From positions 93,552,773 to 93,616,772 of the forward strand of contig CM075853.1 of NCBI GenBank assembly GCA_037975125.1: a stretch of DNA of 64,000 nt, in the 5' to 3' direction. The position numbers and the translations under genes were made by a program. The DNA is from Latrodectus hesperus (taxonomy: Eukaryota; Arthropoda; Arachnida; Araneae; Theridiidae). Positions 12,000 to 24,644 of the stretch are shown here, piece by piece (within the stretch, counting starts at the first letter, position 1; each line of letters opens with the position of its first letter). Under the pieces are notes generated by a model. It saw only the letters and a program-made list of their open reading frames with translations, did no database searches and had not been told where the DNA came from.

Positions 12000-12161
12000 T
12001 CTCAGAAAACGGCATAATATTCACGTTTTTCAAATATCCTGTGGCAATTTTACAAAATCTCTTTAAAATCTTGTAATTTATCAAAAATACAAAATATTGT
12101 TCTCATAAACCTTGATATCAAGCTATAATTATAGTTATTAATATTATTATTTATTAGTATA

Positions 12162-12230
<69 letters not shown>

Positions 12231-13700
12231 AAATAACAATTATTTTTCTTATGATCCTCAAGCCAGAGTCTACGGTCTTTAATGTTTATTATTGCAAAAT
12301 GGTTATCATCGTATTAAGATGCCTTATCGATTTATTAAGCATATAAAATGTATTTTCTTTTTATAATTTTGAAAGAAAAGTCTTTTAAATTCAAATGATA
12401 ATTGAAGCTATTATTGACTTTTTTGAACGATTAAAATGTATAACTATTCTTAGAACATTGCCGACTTCCATACATTATAAGTCTCTACGAATATATATTT
12501 ACTTTTATCATAAACTTAATTTTTATTATCAACATTAATAAATATTATATCCTTGATATGTCAGAAGTTATGATTAATATTTATTATTACTGTACACATG
12601 ATTAACATCGAATTTAAAAAATAAAAATAAATTTTCTTTTAAAAATTGTAAAATAGTTTTTTCTATTCCTAGAATATTTCCGTGTTACACATTTTTAAAA
12701 TATTTAGTAAAAATGTACTTATATTATAAAATAATAAACTTTATTTTCATGATTCTTTATATCATTCCAGAAATTTTGGTTAAAAATTATTATTATTTAA
12801 CACGGGATTATTATTTTTTAACGTTTAATATAGATAAGAAAATTTTAAATTGTGAAGAAATTTTTGGAACATAGCTGATTTCGATGTTTCCAAAATTCTT
12901 TAAAATAGATTGTAAATACACCATATAAATTTTTTAAATTAGTACTTTAACAAAATAGCTTAAAGTAACAGTAAAATAAATAGTAAAATAACAATTATTA
13001 ACTTTATACAAATTTTAATTATTTTTAATCTAAAAGCAATTTTATTCTCATAATCTTTGATATCAAGCAGACAATTTTAGGCAAAAGAATTATATTTTCT
13101 CAGTAGAATTCAATAAGAAATGTCTTTTTATTCATTGCTGATTTTCATATTTTTGAAATATTTTTAACATAAAAAGTAATAATTTATTTATTTGTTATAA
13201 AAACAGTTATAATAATCCGTGATATCAAGTCAGAAATTGTGATTAATATTTATTACTGCAAAGCTAATAATTAGTTTAGATATAAAAGAATAAAATAAAA
13301 TCGATAAAAAGTACATTTTTTAGAAATCTAAAACAAATGTTTTCATTCTTAGAGCAATATCTGGCAACGTTCATTTTCAATTAAAGCTTAGTGAATTGTT
13401 TTTGTCATATGATTTTAAGCCTAAAATTATAATTAACTTTTATTATTATACAGAAGTTTAGCATTAAATTTAGGAAATACTAAATATATTTTCAGAATTT
13501 GAAAGGAATATATTTTTTCTAAGAACATAACCATTGATATTCGTATTTTCTAAACATTCAGCAGCAGTAACTAAAAATATCAAAATACTACTACTAAAAA
13601 TATTAAAACAAAAGCTGTAATTCATTACTTTTTTGCTATCAAGACAGAATTTAGATATTGCCAAACCTTTAATATTCTGTTGCAATTTTGGAAAATTACA
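12000..13700. repeat. Strongly decayed tandem array, ~200-bp unit
   Basis: Two words alternate through this stretch. The first is like CCTTGATATCAAG…CAGAAATT…GATTAATATTTATTATT and appears near 12111, 12251, 12549, 12757, 13052, 13215, 13408 and 13630. The second is like ATTCTTAGAACATTGCCGA…TTC and appears near 12447, 12661, 12868, 13125, 13340 and 13519. Intervals between successive copies scatter around 200 bases. Divergence is high, so this reads as an ancient satellite-like array interrupted by a microsatellite. No coding potential. Confidence 0.5.
12158..12230. repeat. (TA)n then (CA)5 microsatellite
   Basis: An almost pure TA tract runs from 12158 to about 12220 with a single phase break, and passes directly into CACACACACA. 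The compound TA/CA structure is also seen at 27971-28159. Confidence 0.95.
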
Positions 13701-14920
13701 TAATTTTCAAAATATTTATACATTCAAACGAAAAACACTCCAAGGAACAGACATTTAGTGTTTTTTAATGGAAATGAAACTATAAAAAATAAAATTAATA
13801 TTGATGCAGGGACATAAAAATGTGCAGATATCATTCAGTTTTAAAATCTATAGTAAAAATTCCAGAGAAGTCTCTTAGCGAAACCTTGTTTTACTAAAGA
13901 AAAATGACTTTATATGAACTTCTTGGTGATGCAAGCGAGACATTTTTGATAACGTCTGGTTCCAATAAACGAAAAGTCAGCGAATCATATATTCTTATAA
14001 TGCACCATATCAAACTAAAATCTATGATCATTAATGTTATTAAAATTTAAATGTTCCAAAATGAACAGAAGTTTTTTATATTCATGCATAAATTTGATGT
14101 AAGATTACATTCAAACTAATATTAAGCAGACAATTTTTAACAATTAAAATATGAATTAAAAATTAATGTTATTAATTCACAACATTTATTCAAAAAGTAA
14201 TAGAAACACATTCATATTCTCAGAAATTATTTTATTAATCATTTGTATGAATTGATTATCTCGAAAGGAATTAGCAAGGCGAGATATGTCAAAATCATAA
14301 TAGCAAGTATCAACATCAAGTAGGTACAAGCAATGTTCATCACTTCATTTATTTCCTTTTCGTCGTTTGGAAACTAAAAAAATAAATAAATAAAAATCAA
14401 ACAATATATTTCTTTAAAGACCGAAAAAAAAAGATACTCCATTTAAAGGATTAATAGATTCCATTGTGAATTCATAAACTCTATTTGCAAGATTAACAGA
14501 GAGAGGTTAATAAATTATTATTCAATGACCCTTTTTTTTTGCTATTTGATTTTTTTTGTGGGTACGTTTAATGAAAATTACCTATGTAATTTTAATATAA
14601 ATATGTAATTCTTAACATTAAGTTTAGTATATTAATTGTAACTCTTAATATGAAAATCAGCATGAAATTTCTGCTGTTTTCTGAATAAGAATGTGTAGTC
14701 TTCGATAATATTTCAGATTATTAAGCTACTCACTCTCATTTACATTTTTCCTTTCGATTCCATTCTGGTGAAGGGAAGATATTTTCGGCATAATTTATAT
14801 CTTATTTCTTTTTTATTTAATTCATTAACTATATTTTTATAGAACACAGAGACAAGTCAATTTATTCACTTGAAGAACTTTTCTTCAAACACTTTTGCTT
14901 TTTTTCCTTTTTTCGCACCG
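13701..14920. other. AT-rich DNA, nothing recognised
   Basis: No gene, RNA or shared repeat can be supported. Confidence 0.6.
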
Positions 14921-15330
14921 TATGTCGTCTGCGACCTCTTTCCTTATCAGAATCGATTGCATAATCGTCATCTCATGAAAATAGCGAAATCTTAATTAAG
15001 TCCTTCCACGCTTAAGCTACCCTTGATAACAATGTAGCATTCATTACGCATGCCCCCGAACCTTGACGGTGAATGTTTTCAGTGAACTTGTAGGTGTTTA
15101 TGATCCTGGTTCGGTACATTTTCTTTGAAATCATCCAAACGACAGACGGATTTCTTCCACTCTCCATTTTATACACGATTGAAAAATTTCCTTTTTCGTT
15201 AGTTCACGGTTTTAGATTTCACTTTACAGAGAAAATCAGACTTCGCGCCATTTTCATTCGATCAGTGAAGTATGAAAAGCATTTTATAATTCATAATTCG
15301 AGTGAAAAACATACAAGGATTTACTGTTAA
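14921..15330. promoter_or_regulatory. GC-richer unique patch, possible regulatory DNA
   Basis: Composition rises relative to the flanks and no repeat matches. GATA-type words (CTTATCAG near 14944, CTTGATAAC near 15023) and a CATGCCCCCGAACC stretch are present. The open plus-strand frame at 15094-15330 is not protein-like enough to call. This is a candidate conserved element only by composition. Confidence 0.2.
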
Positions 15331-16154
15331 GAAATGTGCAGAAAATATAAAACTAAAAAATTTTTTTTTACTTGCATGTTTAGAATATCAACAAAACAGA
15401 ATTACCAAGTGTTCCCGAATGATCATTTGGAAAACAGTAATAAGGAACAACGGTTTCGAAAAATAAACATCTTAATGAGTTTTCTCTTAATCTGTTTTCA
15501 CTAAAAATAATTTAAATAACTACCCGTGCTTTGTAATTTTATTAATCCAATTATGTTTTTCTGATAAAAAATTTTAAATGATACATTTCCTCATAAAAAC
15601 ATTAATGTACAATTATTTCTATATTTGTTTACAATTCTTCTAGTTTTGGATGGCAACAAATTAGTTTAAATGTTCTTTGAAGATCACCAGGAAATATCTA
15701 GTCAAAATAAGAACTTCAAACAACAAATACTTTAACAAGTTATTATATATATCTTTTTCACGGAAAACTATTTAGATTATACTGCAATTCCTCTAAATTC
15801 TATTCTATTTATAATATAATAAAATGTTTTTATTTAAACATTTACTATAAATTCTTATATACACATTTATCCATTTTGGTAAAGATCACGTAAAACAAAA
15901 CATATCTCAGAAAAGCATGTAGTTGAAATCATTGTTTCTAAGTCTGACATTTTCCCCACCTCTTGATAGTGTGACTTCAGTCTTTTATTTTAAGAAAGAG
16001 TTGTGTCCATTTGAAAGTCACTTTTACGAACTTTTTTTTATAAAAAAAAGCAATTTTGAAAATGAAACATATCTACATGAATTAAACTAATGCTCAAGAA
16101 CAAAAAATACCAAGTTCAGTTACCAATTTAAATCTCGTGGTAATGTTAGATATC
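15331..16154. other. AT-rich DNA, nothing recognised
   Basis: No gene or repeat can be supported. Confidence 0.6.
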
Positions 16155-16260
16155 ACATGAGTTGCTAAGCTGCCACTTGAATGGTTAGCATCCTGACATT
16201 CAAAGCCAGAACTCATGAATTCGATTCCCACATAGGACATGGATTTCTGTAGTTATTTGT
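16155..16260 (+). mobile_element. SINE-3 relic (tRNA-headed)
   Basis: TGGTTAGCATCC sits in the A-box/D-arm position. GAATTCGATTCCCACATAGG (about 16216-16235) contains a good B box and is followed by ACATGGATTT. The B-box-to-body join CGATTCCCAC(T/A)T(A)GG…TGGAT is shared with 24645-24735 and 38810-38875. The body beyond is decayed. Not a functional tRNA gene. Confidence 0.5.
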
Positions 16261-18700
16261 GATCCATTTTTATTTCTTGGTTTCTATCTAATTAGTCTTC
16301 ACATGCGAAATCTGACCGTTGTATCTATTTGATCAGCTCATCTCTTTGAGTTATGAAAGGACAATATGTATGCAATTCACAAACGCATCCTCTCATCTTC
16401 AACATTAAATATATGTGAATTTTCAAAAAGGTATCAGGACTTATTATTATTATGTAATATATTAAGCGTGGCATATTTTCCCTTTTTAACTGGGGGATTC
16501 AATGATAATTGTATCGGGAATATTTAAAAAACATATTGAAAAAGAGAAAAATAAAAATTAGAAAGTTATTTAAGTATAATCATTTAACACAATGTATATA
16601 CATTTATATAAAGTCAGAAAGAAAAATGTCCGAAAGGCCCTTCGTTTTGTGACTAAACTTAAATCTAACCTAAATCTTGATTTCACACATGGATTCCGAA
16701 GAAAGTAAGAAAAGCGTAATTGAATGTGAGAGAATTCATGGCATAGGAATTTATGACACTTCTGTTTCTTGCTCTACGAAATTGAGAAGCTTTTGTCTCT
16801 GATTCCGCTGCCTGCTTTGCATAACAAGTTTGAGCCAGAAAGCATATTTATTTGGCGAAAAGATAAATACAATAATTCACATTAAGACACTTTGATTGCG
16901 TTCACTTTTTATATCTACACTATTCTAAATCCCTTGGCCAAAGATGTTAATGGATGGTGTTGAAAATTGTTGTATAAATTGTTATGGAAATGAATGCAAG
17001 CAAACAGTAGACTAGATTGAAAAAAGGGTAGAATTTCTTCTGATGCAAGCTGTATTCAAAGAATGGAAATAAAGAAATAGAAAATGCACTTTCTTTAACA
17101 ATTGGTAAAAAGCATAATGGTAGGATAAAAAAAAATTATCAGTTAGTGAAAACAAAAGGGTTTTATTAAATGACTGTTTTTTGCTATATGAATTCAATAA
17201 TTTCAGTAGATTTGGTTTATAAAAATGTATTTTGAAATTCCCCTTTTGAAAGCTTGAGTTTAACTTAATATTTGAATAATTTGATTTTGAATTTAAAAGA
17301 GGATTTGAAAATAAATTGAGAAATATTGAAACAAATAATAATAATAAACAAAATTGTAAAGTTTCCTTTTTTTAAGTTGACAATATTTCAAAAAAACATT
17401 GGATTTTATCACAAGAATTTAAAATAAATCCATGATAAATTCTCAATATATATTTTAACTCTGATATGTTAAAGTAAAAATATGTGAACATTTCAAACTT
17501 GGCGGATATTTTGTAGTTGATAGAATTATTTGAGATGCACATTTCATAAATTTCCGTAAACAATATCAGACAATAATTTTAAATTTAATATCACCTGCAT
17601 TTAAAAAGTTATGAATACAATTTATATTGAGATTTTACTACTTCATTTTTACCAAATGAAATTGTAAAAAATACAAACACAAAAATGTGCATCAAAAACC
17701 TCATACATGTATATGTGGATTAAGCATTTATGATTATAAGTTTATATAAAAATTATTAATGATATATTTATACATGCAATCAAATGAAATTCGCAATTTA
17801 ATTTATAAAAATTGCAATAATTGTAAACACAATCCAAAATGATTTCAATTAAAGAAACATAATTAAGGATATAGTTAATCTTTTCGTTTCATGAGATAAA
17901 ACATAACAATTTATTTCTCTTCTCAGCTCTCAAAACAAACATTTATATTCTATTGAATTTAATGGCCTTTATAATAATGGTAACCAGGATGGGTTTTAAT
18001 GGTAACCAGTTTAAAGTATCTTGAAACTTTAATGACGATAGTTATTTAAAATGATTAATCTTAATATATAATCTTCGTAATTAAAGTAATTAGGATTTTA
18101 AATATAAAAATAAAATTTTAGGCTACTTAATAATTAACTTTTAAGCCAGTTCTGTATTGTGGATATAGCTGATGTGTGTGTGTATCACAATTAATTTAGA
18201 TCAGAATTTATTGTATATGACAAGTGCAATATGGCCGGATGTTATTTAATATCGTCAGAAAACTTTCTAAGAAAAGTCATAAGAAATTATGAAATTTTTT
18301 ATTTTGATCAAATGCTCCGTGAATTTTCAACCTGTTAGTTTTCTCTTTCATCGAAACAATTTAAGCGTCAAGAATTTCATATCGTAATTAACATATGTAA
18401 TCATAATTTATTAGAACATTCATATAGTTTGTGAATTTTTTAGCAATAAAGAATAAAAGAAATTTTTTTTTATTTTTTAAAAAGCCACTTTGATAAATTT
18501 CAAACTGTTGATTCCTTTCCAACCAATGGATTTGCAAAGTTTCTCCAAGTATACAATTGAAAAAAATAATGAATACTTTTCTTATGAATTCTTAAAAGTT
18601 CTCATTGATTTCAGTATTAATCCATATTTATGATGTCTCTTGATGAACCAAAAAATATTATTTATTTAAAACGTTCACAAGACAAAGATATAAAAAAAAT
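16261..18700. other. Mostly AT-rich DNA with one small open frame at 16689-16802
   Basis: The block is largely A/T-rich. At 16689 an ATG opens a 37-codon plus-strand frame ending at 16802. It begins MDSEESKKSVIECERIHG and has less biased composition than the surroundings. Nothing else supports it as a gene. A 12-base word, AATGGTAACCAG, is repeated near 17977 and 17999. Confidence 0.4.
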
Positions 18701-19160
18701 GAATCAATTGATCTCAGGGAAGAAATGAAGAGTTTTACGCTCTACTTCTGTTACGTTGTTCTAAAGAATGTGCTTTTATTAACGATCGTTTTGTTCTTTG
18801 TAAAGCGATTGTCGGAAGTTGTAAGACATTATAGTGAGAATTGTAACCACTGTGATCTTACTCTCACGTAAAATTGCTCACTGAAAGGCAACTCAGTTAA
18901 TCTTTGGAAATTTACGATGCACTCTTCAGAAAAATGCTTTCGAACACACTTTCCGTTTTCTTATTAGAACAAAGAATTCTTCATTGTTCTATTGGCTGCC
19001 GTTTCATCTGTTAGAGTATTAAAAAAGAAAATAAGTGGCGATCTTTTGAACTTTTCATCCTCTGCTAACAGCTACTTTCAAAAATTGACCACGAAAATCG
19101 AGTGTCCGGCCATAGGTAGACAATGGTATTAGTTGAAATGAAAATTAAGGAAAGTGATTT
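18701..19160. other. Less AT-rich unique patch with an imperfect 25-bp palindrome
   Basis: Contains an inverted pair of SOX/HMG-type words, AGAACAAAGAA and TTCATTGTTCT, within 18966-18990. No repeat or reading frame is recognised. It could be regulatory, but this is speculative. Confidence 0.2.
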
Positions 19161-20204
19161 CATAAGGTACGATTTGTGGAACAATTCAGTTTTATGAGAA
19201 AGAACTGATAGGAAATTATTAAAAAAAAAGGAAACAAAATTGGCTCAGCGTGCTTTGATTATGCCCATTGTGTGCAAAATGTTGATGCGTCATTGTAAAA
19301 TTTCTGGGATATAATGTAAGAAGTATATAATTATGTCACGCCATTATAATCAATGTAGAGTACCATGATTATACAAATAGAAAAAAGGAAAAGTATTGCA
19401 CAGGAAGTTGCTTTCTATTTTAGTCTCTTTTTCCGAAATCATTTTAAGTTGACCATCAAAATTTTTTTAAAAAATAACATTTGTTGCTCCATTTAATTCT
19501 GAAGATATTCTGAAGAAATAAATAAAACATTCTTTCGCTTTTAATTTTGTGTTATTAATATTTATATTGATTTTAATACTTAATATAATTTAATTTCATA
19601 TTAAATAACTAAAAAATTAATTTATAATTGCTATTAACAATTTAAAAGAAAACTGCATACTTTGTGTTAAATTGTATAAAACTAAATGATGCTAGATTAT
19701 TCTATTATTAGAAAAATTGATATAAAAGATATTGTAAAGTAGTAATTAATTGTCAAATAGTTTTCAACTATTATTAAAAGAAAAATAATTTTATTCTACT
19801 CTTATATGTAATCTTTCTCGACAATCTTTTTCTTATTGGTCAATTTTCGTAACATTTTTTATGCTTGAAAAAATTTCGAATGCAATCTAATAAATGTTGA
19901 AACTGCATTTTTCCAGAAATCATTTGTGTATTAACAACTATTGTGTATTGTTATATAAATTTGCAATTTCACCCGAGCAATGAATAATGAATCCAAATAA
20001 AGCTTACTTATACATTTTTCAGTTAGATTTAATTTTCCAATTTATATTTCTATATTTCATTTTGTTAAATTATTTCATTTGCTGATAAAAAAAACTTTGA
20101 TAGGAAGAATATTTAATTTTTAAATTTCTTTTGTTGTTCCACGTAATTTATTCTTTTTTTCTTCTAAGTCACTGTTACAAAACTCTTTCATACGTTCAGA
20201 TGGT
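19161..20204. other. AT-rich DNA, nothing recognised
   Basis: No gene or repeat can be supported. Confidence 0.6.
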
Positions 20205-20290
20205 ATCTTAGTGGTTAGCGACTTGTCATTTAGATCAACGAATCATTGGTTTGAATCCATTTCGGGTGTGGCAGTACAGAGTATTAGGAA
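20205..20290 (+). mobile_element. tRNA-derived SINE head
   Basis: TATCTTAGTGGTTAGCGAC gives an A-box/D-arm. GGTTTGAATCC (about 20251-20261) fits the Pol III B box and is followed by ATTTCGGGTGTGG, recalling the SINE-3 join. The acceptor stem is not preserved, so this is a pseudo-tRNA/SINE head, not a tRNA gene. Confidence 0.55.
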
Positions 20291-20764
20291 TATATATACA
20301 TTTAAATTATACATCTGCCTTTGAAAAATGAAACCGTAAATGACAAAAAAAGCATGATTATAACGGACTAAGATGAAACTGTTTAAAGAAATTTTTTATT
20401 GAAATTACTAGCGGTTGTCGAGTCATTTTTATCTTCATCTGGATAGATATTTAATTTTCTAGGGTAAAATCCAACCAGCTCAGTTTCTCATTGAAATTCA
20501 AGATTTTGCTTAATTTTTCGGCAATGAGAAAGAGATTGTTGGTGAGCGATTCGATGGTTTGTCATCTCTTGAAAACATTACTGTAATTTGGTCAATAAAA
20601 AACGGAATTTTGTGTGCAATTCTCTTTTCTTGAACATCTGTTGAATAGTGAAAAAAGTTTCTCACAAAAAATGTAGAAATTTAATTTCGCTAATTATTGG
20701 CAGGAAATGTAGTGCACAATGCTGATTTCAGTATAACTTTTGGTATGGTTTCCTTAGAAAATGT
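20291..20764. other. Intermediate-composition DNA, unassigned
   Basis: It abuts the LINE relic on its 3' side and may contain that element's 3' untranslated region, but no motif proves this. Confidence 0.35.
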
Positions 20765-21075
20765 TGATTATCTCCTAGGAGTCTGACGGAGTTAGACCAA
20801 ATCTAGGAATCCGTTGACGGAGAGAAAATCGAATGCAAGGCGGGGAGAAGTGTAGATATCATCCCATAGGATATTCATACAATCCAGGATATGCTCAGGA
20901 GAAGTTTGGTGTCCGTGGCATTTAGGACAGAGGTAGGGTTTCCATATTCCCAGCTAACACTAACAGGCATGGAGCCAAGACAGTCTTCTTCCTTGCGGTG
21001 CTCTAGTCTTCGGACTACAGAAGCTGCACTTTTTCTCCCTATGAATCAGTTGACCAATGATAATGATCCTTAGAA
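20765..21075 (-). pseudogene. Non-LTR retrotransposon ORF2 C-terminus (RNase H / zinc-knuckle end), relic
   Basis: Read on the minus strand, the frame gives a CPKCHGHQTSPEHILDC segment. This CxxC…HxxxxC pattern matches the Cys/His tail after the RNase H domain in jockey/I-like LINEs, where T-x-EHIL-x-C is typical. It is followed by a segment ending AFDFLSVNGFLDLV and a stop, a layout I recognise from arthropod LINE termini. Upstream codons (toward 21075) contain stops and frame disruptions, so the copy is dead. Only the 3' end is present, as expected for 5'-truncated LINE insertions. It would have encoded the end of the reverse transcriptase polyprotein. The plus-strand open frame at 20891-21073 is its shadow. 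Family assignment beyond 'non-LTR' is uncertain. Confidence 0.7.
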
Positions 21076-21890
21076 AATAAAACATTTATTTTAAATTTAG
21101 TCATGTGATTTGCGAACGATGAGTGAATACTTAAACATTCATATATCAGCCTATAAATGAATATATCTTCTCAACATGGTTTTCAACCATTTTACTTTAA
21201 TGAAAGTCTTCGTACTATAAAAAAATTTTTCAATTAAAGTTATTTTTTTGACTCTTAAATGTTACTTGAAGTATGAGTAATAATACTTTTTGTAAATCTG
21301 CTGTTTACCATCAATAGAAAATGTTAAAAATGTGTTCTCAATAGGAAAAGTATAACAAATTTTCCCTAAGTATAAGTATATATTTAGTTAATACATATTT
21401 TTAAGTTAAATGTATTAATATTTTTCCAAAAATTCAAGTAATCTTAATTCAAAGATATAACAAAGGAAGATTAGAAACCTCGACGAAACGTTCCTCGATA
21501 TTAGAAGTTTTTCTTTTAGAAGTTACAAGTTTCTAATGATTAGTGATCATATTTCACCTAAAATATTTGCAACCTTCAACGGAAAAGATATGAAAAATAT
21601 AGATTCAACAAAAATATCATAAAAAGTTTTCTTAATTAGAAGTGTTTACTTAGCCACTACATGTTTCTTATAGTATGAGAAAACATATTCTTCGTGAAAA
21701 TCTGTTCACTTTTTTAAAAATAGATTGGCTTATATTTTTACCTTTCAGAAGTTTGTAATATTTAAAAAAATGACAGATTCAGATTCTTTGAATGGAATTA
21801 AAATGTCGCAAATGCTTATTAATAATCGAATACAATAATGCGAATTATTTTTGACAAAAGAAATCATGTTCTTTCATCTACGTCTTATAT
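21076..21890. other. AT-rich DNA, nothing recognised
   Basis: No gene or repeat can be supported. Confidence 0.6.
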
Positions 21891-22400
21891 ATAGAGTTAT
21901 CACTTTCTTATTCTTCTCATCTTTCTGTCACTCTTGCTTCTTGAAAGGGAAAGTGACAACGAGCGGAATATTAATTTGACAATTGCGAATTCGTGGCCCA
22001 GAGGTTATTTGCAAAATCGATTATGGTGTAAAAAATAAAGTGCTGCTGCTCTAGCAACAATACTTGGCTATTCAATTCCTTGTCCAAAAATAAATTCCAT
22101 TTTCATTTCTACCTTTCCATAACAAAATGGCATCTTGTTCTGTATCCTTTATAGTAACAGCATCCAGAAGGAAATGTTGCGAACAAAAGACGACACTTTC
22201 TTAACAATGCCGGAATCAGATGTAGATATGTAGCGCCTTTTTTGGTATTCTTTCCTATTCGTGACGTCAGAAGAATGAAAAACATGGCGGGAAAGTATCC
22301 ACCATGCGTGTCGACAAGTACGTTGGTCATAAAATAGTTGGTTGGGATTGCAAGAAACGGAGTGTGAAGTTCAATCTACCAAATATTTATAAATATGTAA
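21891..22400 (+). promoter_or_regulatory. Promoter-like patch: CRE, ATGGCGG start word and splice-donor word
   Basis: The patch is richer in G+C than its flanks and matches no repeat here. A perfect palindromic CRE, TGACGTCA, lies at 22262-22269. Fifteen bases downstream is ACATGGCGGGAAA (ATG at 22284), a YY1-type word often placed at translation starts. The ATG frame reads MAGKYPPCVST until GTACGT at 22318-22323, an acceptable 5' splice site. Together these could form a short first exon with its promoter. A minus-strand open frame (22109-22330) covers the same DNA without recognisable domains. No downstream acceptor exon could be linked, so this remains a hypothesis. Confidence 0.3.
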
Positions 22401-23000
22401 TTTAGATTCCATATAGAATTTTTCTCTGATCATCCATCAACAAGTGCGGAAATTTTTTTCATCCAGAATTATGGCAACAACTCATTTTTAATGGCTTCCG
22501 TCTATCTTATGCGGAATCAAGCTTAGGAAGTGAAGTTTCATGATTATAAGCTTCATTTTCACTTTTTTTTCTTAATACCCTTGAGAATATTTTAATTGAT
22601 CCACAGTGCGATTGAGAGCATGGAATATTGGGATTTTATGGGTGAAAATGGTAGAAATAAATGGATTTATTTTAAACGCATGAGAAGACTCAAGAAGAAC
22701 AGTGAAGATTTACGAATTTACAGTAATTAATTTTTTAATAAAAAAGAAGAGTTTAGAAAAGGCAATTGAGGACTTTTTTTATATTTACGTTAAACATATA
22801 AAAATATTTTAAAATCTAAATTTAATAATGTCATTTATGATTACTTTGATATCACGCACATTTTAGAAAATATTTCCAATAAAAAATTAAAAAATGAACA
22901 GGAAAAGAAAAAGAAAAAAATTTCCTCATATTTAATTTTAAGATCAACTTTTTCCAAACTGTTTTTTGTTAAAAATATATCATGTTTTTCCTGAATTCCG
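22401..23000. other. AT-rich DNA, nothing recognised
   Basis: No gene or repeat can be supported. Confidence 0.6.
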
Positions 23001-23002
23001 CA

Positions 23003-23090
23003 ATAACCTAGAGGTAAAAAGCCCTGTTCTGCAGAGTATGCAATGTTTTGAGTTCAATACTTGATGCAGTAGAAGTTTTGTTAAATGAAA
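23003..23090 (+). mobile_element. Weak tRNA-like SINE head
   Basis: AATAACCTAGAGGTAAAAAG followed by GAGTTCAATACTTGATGCAG fits the order A box, anticodon-arm region, degenerate B box. Several box positions are mutated. No body match is found. Likely an old SINE head. Confidence 0.35.
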
Positions 23091-24300
23091 GGTATTCTGC
23101 AAGATAATAAGAGTTTAATGCCCTTAAGTTCATGTATTGTAATATTAAATGAATAAGTTTTCTAATTTATTGAACTAGTTAATACGATATATAATACGAT
23201 TTTGTATTACATATCGAAATATTAAGATTTTGATTTCAACTAAACTACTTTTTCTATTAATTTAAAATTAAAGCGCATGCACAAATAATTGAAAAGATGT
23301 TTTGCCCTATTTGCTTTTATCCTAATACATATTTATATAGCCTAAAAGAGCTCAACTGAATGATTTAAAATTTATCAGTTCATTTATATTTTTTATCATT
23401 TGTACTCTTTTCTTTGGCCTTGTGTATCACAACTAAACTGTATATTTGGAGAGTTTTTGAATTGAATCATAGCTTTGGTTGAATAAATTAAAATAGCATG
23501 CGGTTTGGTTCCAGATTTGATTAGACATTATTGAACAGTGCAAGATGGTTATAGTATTTCAATTTTCTGTGCATATATTTATCGGTATGAATGCTTGAAA
23601 ATTTTCCTTATTTCTTCTACATATAGATACAAGATATTGTCCATGAAAAATCTTCAAAGAAGTTAAAACTTGCTGTTTGTAGAAAAACAAGACTTATAAC
23701 AGCTATCAGTTATTAGGTTATCTAATTTGCCACGTCAAATAACATTCTTTCAGTAGGGATATTAATGAAAGTTGAATTTAATATTGGGCAAGCTAATAAA
23801 AAATGATAGTTTGTAATGCAAATTATACTAGTTATTTATATTTAAAAAAATAATTTTGAAAATTTAACATAACATACAAGTGATAAAATGAAATAACTGT
23901 CATTTTGAATAATTTAACTCATTTCATAAAATTAATGACCTAAATGAAGCTGGATAATGAAATACATTATCGAAGCAAATAAGATAATTACCCTTATTTA
24001 GAACACACGGTTTTCATTCATAGAAGCGCCAACAAATCATTCTCCAATCATTTACTATTCAGACGAAATTAAGAAACTTGGCGATAAAAGACAAGAAGCA
24101 TCCGCTATTGTCTTCCAATTATATTATTTCTCAATCCAGAAAATTTCCGGTTTTCAGTGTAGTTCACTGCGTGGATAAATTGCCAAATATTCATTTTTTA
24201 TATCAATTTATAACTGTTTGCCTGTTTAACTACCCATTCAGTTATAGCGTGACATTCAAAAGCTTGTTTTTGAAAGAAAAAAAAAAAGTAAATCAAGCTC
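23091..24300. other. AT-rich DNA, nothing recognised
   Basis: No gene or repeat can be supported. Confidence 0.55.
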
Positions 24301-24315
24301 GTTGGCCGCACTGTA

Positions 24316-24531
24316 ATGTCGTTTGTCAACAAACAAAAACAACAACAGTTACAAGCGGTGTTAAGTGAAAAACTCACCCCAAACCGCCCTTCCTCTCATT
24401 CTTTAAAACCCCTTCCGGATATTGTGTTTTATAACGAATTCAAAAAGCAAAAGGTCTTTTGTAAGACTTCAAAGCCTTGTGTTCACTTTAAAAGAATTAA
24501 TCAAAAGAAACTAACTTCCGTTTTCATGTAA
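24316..24531 (+). CDS. Possible small exon or ORF, 71 codons, unidentified
   Basis: An ATG at 24316 opens a 71-codon frame. The N-terminal part (MSFVNKQKQQQLQAVLSEKL) looks like a helix rich in Gln/Lys, followed by a Pro/Ser-rich stretch (TPNRPSSHSLKPLPD). The first half is visibly richer in G+C than the flanks, while the second half becomes Lys-rich and less convincing. A GTAAGA donor-like word lies near 24459-24464, so the real coding part could end there and be the first exon of a spliced gene. A second frame over the same region is open from 24078 to 24368. I do not recognise a family, and no linked exon was found. Confidence 0.2.
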   Translation: MSFVNKQKQQQLQAVLSEKLTPNRPSSHSLKPLPDIVFYNEFKKQKVFCKTSKPCVHFKRINQKKLTSVFM

Positions 24532-24644
24532 TAAATATGATATAAATAATAATGTTTCTTTTGCAAATGATATTATAAAAGTATATTGTTGATTACACAG
24601 CTCTACTGTCACTTTTTATCCACAACGAATTGGCAGATGAATGT

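Noticed and set aside
20891..21073. 60-codon plus-strand frame
   Set aside because: It is the shadow of the minus-strand LINE tail, which has the recognisable CPKC…EHILDC motif.
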